A stretch of DNA of 64,000 bases from Eleginops maclovinus (lineage: Eukaryota > Chordata > Actinopteri > Perciformes > Eleginopidae). The stretch is from contig NC_086350.1 in NCBI RefSeq assembly GCF_036324505.1, forward strand, positions 27,386,257 to 27,450,256, given 5' to 3'. The number at the start of each line of letters is the position of its first letter. Positions within the stretch are counted from its first letter, which is position 1. The position numbers and the translations under genes are program-made. Positions 60,938 to 64,000 of this stretch are shown here, piece by piece. The notes below the pieces were generated by a model. The model worked only from the letters and a program-made list of their open reading frames with translations. It was not told the DNA's origin and did not search any database.

Positions 60938-61400
60938 ATAGAGTGGTGCAGGGTTGACGTATTTTGTAGGCCGACCCGGAAGTAAGCTGCATGTGTTCCC
61001 TCGAGAAAAGAGCAATGTGATTTCTCCATAGGATTCTGGAATATTGTGAAAAATAAGATCTGTGGAAAACAAACCTGCTTGATGAATGCACATTTATTTC
61101 AGCCGGATGATCTCCACATGTCTGCCCTACTTTTATCATTTCAAATCATAAATCTAATCGCCGGAAGCAAAATGCTAACGTTATGCTATAAAGGAACTAC
61201 AGAAGAGTACAGCAGGGTCGCACGACTTCAACGTCACGCCAACTTAAGATCCTTTCAACTGACTTTCAAGCGCTTGCATATTTTAACAAAGCTTTTCCTT
61301 TTTGCCACACTAAATTTAACTAGAAATCACGTCTCTAGAACAGGGGCAAACAGAGATGGTTGGAGGGATCTGGACTCAAAGTCATGTCGAAGTTTCATGT
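60938..61400. mobile_element. MITE-like element, copy B, in the last GALNT-like intron
   Basis: Starts ATAGAGTGGTGCAGGG; near-identical to 53753-54077 up to 61259, then follows a different internal sequence. The right end was not found. Confidence 0.7.
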
Positions 61401-61466
61401 CGTCTTGGATAATGACCTCGACCTACCTTGTATACAAATGGAAGACTCAGCCCACCGAGATAATAT

Positions 61467-61467
61467 T

Positions 61468-61529
<62 letters not shown>

Positions 61530-61559
61530 TGATGATGATGATGATGATAATAATAATAC
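61467..61559. repeat. Compound (AAT)n-(GAT)n-(AAT)n microsatellite
   Basis: About 60 bp of AAT, 21 bp of GAT, then AAT again; its frames give poly-Asn/poly-Asp or poly-Ile artefacts. Confidence 0.95.
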
Positions 61560-61895
61560 ATAGGATTTATATAGTGCTTTTCCTAATGCTCAAAGACACT
61601 TTTCATAAGATCAGAACAGAAACAACCAAAATATAAAAAACAACAAACGTCCTATTAAAGGTGCAGAGTAAAATGGGGGGGAGGGGAGTTGATTAGAGAT
61701 TGAAAGCTAGAGTGAATAAGTGAGTTTGAGAGATTGGCAATTGATGCACCATGAATCTCTGAACAGTGAAGCCAGTGAGTAAGAGCCTCAGAGTGTCCTT
61801 CTCTTTCATTAGAAGAACATGACATTTTCATTAAGGTCATTAGCTCTACTATTGTTTCTGAACATTATCCTGACCAGACCCTAGTCTCCTACGGC

Positions 61896-61953
61896 TCCAG
61901 GCGCTTGCCCCTACATGCCAGAATGTTCTGGCATGTAGGGGCAAGCGCCTGGA
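61896..61953. repeat. Perfect palindrome, 28-bp arms, 2-bp centre
   Basis: The left arm 61896-61923 (TCCAGGCGCTTGCCCCTACA, then TGCCAGAA) is exactly reverse-complementary to 61926-61953. The centre reads GAATGTTC. It is not part of any element I recognise. Confidence 0.95.
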
Positions 61954-62523
61954 AAACTGCTCATCATTTATCCTAATGCTCATTACACACACTCATGGCT
62001 TCCTTCAGATTCATTCAGGGCTCACTAGCCTGTACAAGGACAATAGAACCGGAATAGGACTGGAGGGACTTTGCTTATTTTAATCAAATAAATGACGCAC
62101 GCTAGCTTTAGCAGCCGATACCTTTGTGAGGCTTGAGTTTCTGGATGTTGTACAGCATGCATCTTAACAGCTGCTGGGTGTTTGCTGTAAGAATAATAAG
62201 CAGGTTTACAGCAGAGCTGTGTAGGCATCAGACATGGCCAATATATATCTGACCTTGTGTTTTGAATTTCACAGTCTGTAATCACACATTGGAAGCACTT
62301 CAGCGGGAGAGGGCATGCATCCCCACTGCAGCATGGAGTACTTTCCAGGTCCATCTTATGAAAGGGTCTTAGTCATCAAGTACACAAATGATTAGAGATG
62401 TGGATAAAATGTAGAATTTCTACAGGCAAGAAGTGCCATGCAACCACCAGGCTTACAGTATTCCCCTACAGATACAATTAAAGAACAATTATAGCACATA
62501 ACCCTAATTGTACTAATAAGCTA
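61954..62523. other. Unassigned; presumed GALNT-like intron
   Basis: Nothing recognised. Confidence 0.4.
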
Positions 62524-63058
62524 CACTATATAGAGTATTGGCACACCTACACATTACACCCAAATGTCAAATTATTAGGCATTAATATGAAGTTGGTCCC
62601 CCTTTGCAGATGTGACAGCTTGCTCTCTTCTGAGAAGGCTTTCTACAAGATCATGGAGTGTGTCTGTGGGAACTTTTGCCCATTCATCCTGAAGAGCATC
62701 TGTGAGGTCAGACCCTGATGTTGGATGAGAGGGCCTGGCTCTCTGTTCTAGTTCATCCCAAAGGTGTTCAGTGCGGTTAAGGTCAGGGCTCTGTGCGGGC
62801 CAGTCCAGTTCTTCCACACCAAACTCATCCAGCCATGCCTTTATGGACCTTGCTTTGTGCTCTGGGGCACAGTCATGCTGGAACAGAAGAGGGCCTTCCC
62901 CAAACTGTTTCCACAAAGTTGGAAGTATAGAATATTGCAGAATGACTCGGTAAGATGAAGCATTAAGAATCCCCTTCACTGGAACTAAGGGGCCGAGGCC
63001 AACCCAACAAAAACATCCCATACACCCAAGTGTCCCAATATTTTTTATTTGTTTAGTG
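62524..63058 (-). mobile_element. Internally deleted Tc1-like element
   Basis: Left end CACTATATAGAGTATTGGCA and, inverted right end, CACTAAACAAATAAAAAATA followed by TTGGGACACTTGGGTG are related. About 535 bp, roughly one third of a full Tc1 element. Of a different family from 33902-35403. Confidence 0.75.
62575..63021 (-). pseudogene. C-terminal half of a Tc1-type transposase
   Basis: 148 codons holding the second catalytic Asp (LLFQHDCAPEHKARSIKAWL) and the third acidic residue (LDWPAQSPDLNRTEHLWDEL). The DNA-binding domain and the first Asp are deleted, so it cannot act. Open throughout, which suggests a fairly recent deletion. Confidence 0.9.
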
Positions 63059-63414
63059 AATCAATGAGTAGGAATATGGGCCAAGACACTACGCAGATAT
63101 AGTAGTTTAAAACAAATGTTTACTCTTTACTGAATAAAGTGCAGGAATTATACAGACAGATTTACAACCAACCAAACACTGAAGACAAACTGAGCACCCT
63201 AAAAATGGCTTACATGTTTCGTCATATAAAAGTTTGTAAGTTATCGGAAAAGTTCCTCATTCTGTGTTCTCCTACAAGTCAGCCTGTTTCTCCAGGTCCC
63301 CATACTCAGATCTTGTCCACTTCTTACAAATATACACAATGCCTCTTGGATTATGTTGTACTGTGTGACAGAATGTATAGTCAGTTGTCACTTGAAGTAT
63401 CAACAGCAGCCTGG

Positions 63415-63565
<151 letters not shown>

Positions 63566-63639
63566 GCTGATGTTTTATGTTGTGAAGATTGATGGGATAG
63601 AGGGGGATGATGTTGCACAATGTGTTGAAAACTATTGGT

Positions 63640-63960
63640 GAAACTGTAGACATTCCAGGAATCCTGCTGATCTGATATCTTGCCAACAGAGTGCTGATCT
63701 GTTTTTGTAGGCTGATCTGAAGGGCTCCCTCCACAAAAGCAATGGGATCATTTTACTGATTTTAGGAATATTATAGAAACACATATTTATGAAATGTTAT
63801 GTCCAACTGGATCTTATCAAAATATTAACAGGACTTTATGATGTTTTAAGAGTAAATGCAATTGCCAGAAGTTAAAAAGCTAACATTAGTCTATAAAAGA
63901 ACTACATATGGGTTGCATAACACCACCGCTAAGCTAAAGGTGGCTAATGTTACCGACATA
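63640..63960. repeat. Diverged third relative of the ATAGAG-type MITE
   Basis: Ordered matches to 53753 and 60938: GCTGATCTGTTTTTGTAGGC, then AATGCAATTGCCAGAAG, GCTAACATTAGTCTATAAA and AACTACATATGGG. Confidence 0.5.
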
Positions 63961-64000
63961 TGTTGTTAAACTAAATGTGAAAATCTGTTATAACCAGAAA

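Noticed and set aside
61563..61615. Possible coding end after the AAT repeat
   Set aside because: The Ile/Met/Asn/Asp runs are microsatellite translation; the rest is a repeat tail resembling 23365-23425.

Overview
This is a repeat-rich window from a ray-finned fish nuclear genome, most likely a percomorph teleost. The evidence is spliced vertebrate genes with long introns, many (CA)n, (AAT)n and (TACA)n microsatellites, and a teleost transposon mix: Rex3, L2/L1-type LINEs, Tc1, several hAT families, THAP-bearing Kolobok-like DNA and an LTR element. I cannot name the species.

Five host loci are supported. A parathyroid-hormone-family gene lies on the minus strand at 460-1437 with TATA box, UTR exon, signal-peptide exon and hormone exon. 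A two-exon gene for a lysine-rich protein of 483 aa that I do not recognise lies on the plus strand at 14834-18744; a complete hAT element sits in its last intron. A minus-strand transcript at 20610-22358 carries two unrelated proteins in a row, PreY (pyurf) and then PIG-Y (pigy), the bicistronic layout known from mammals. A short minus-strand HECT-type (G2E3-like) gene or pseudogene lies at 32455-33297, possibly with a leader exon at 33602-33811. The last coding exon of a polypeptide GalNAc-transferase-like gene is at 60736-60882 (minus), its other exons lying outside the window.

The rest is mostly mobile DNA. Notable are two Rex3 copies (25.4-28.9 kb and 55.7-58.7 kb), a decayed autonomous hAT (29.27-32.0 kb) with Rex3 upstream in its likely intron, a 1.5-kb Tc1 element (33.9-35.4 kb), a hAT derivative keeping only its BED finger (36.03-36.54 kb), THAP/Kolobok-like DNA (43.07-43.86 kb), a 57-bp x 24.7 minisatellite (46.45-47.85 kb), a single LTR with a tRNA-Pro-type primer site (50.1-51.0 kb), and three related hAT-like elements, two of them inverted around the lysine-rich gene.

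I found no convincing new multi-gene system. The observations most worth a second look are the minisatellite whose 57-bp unit matches, base for base in length, the end of a dispersed TTAA-type element; a perfect 28-bp-arm palindrome at 61896-61953; the PreY/PIG-Y dicistron; the unrecognised lysine-rich gene; and the BED-only hAT derivative. All exon joins come from splice-site and phase reasoning on the sequence alone.
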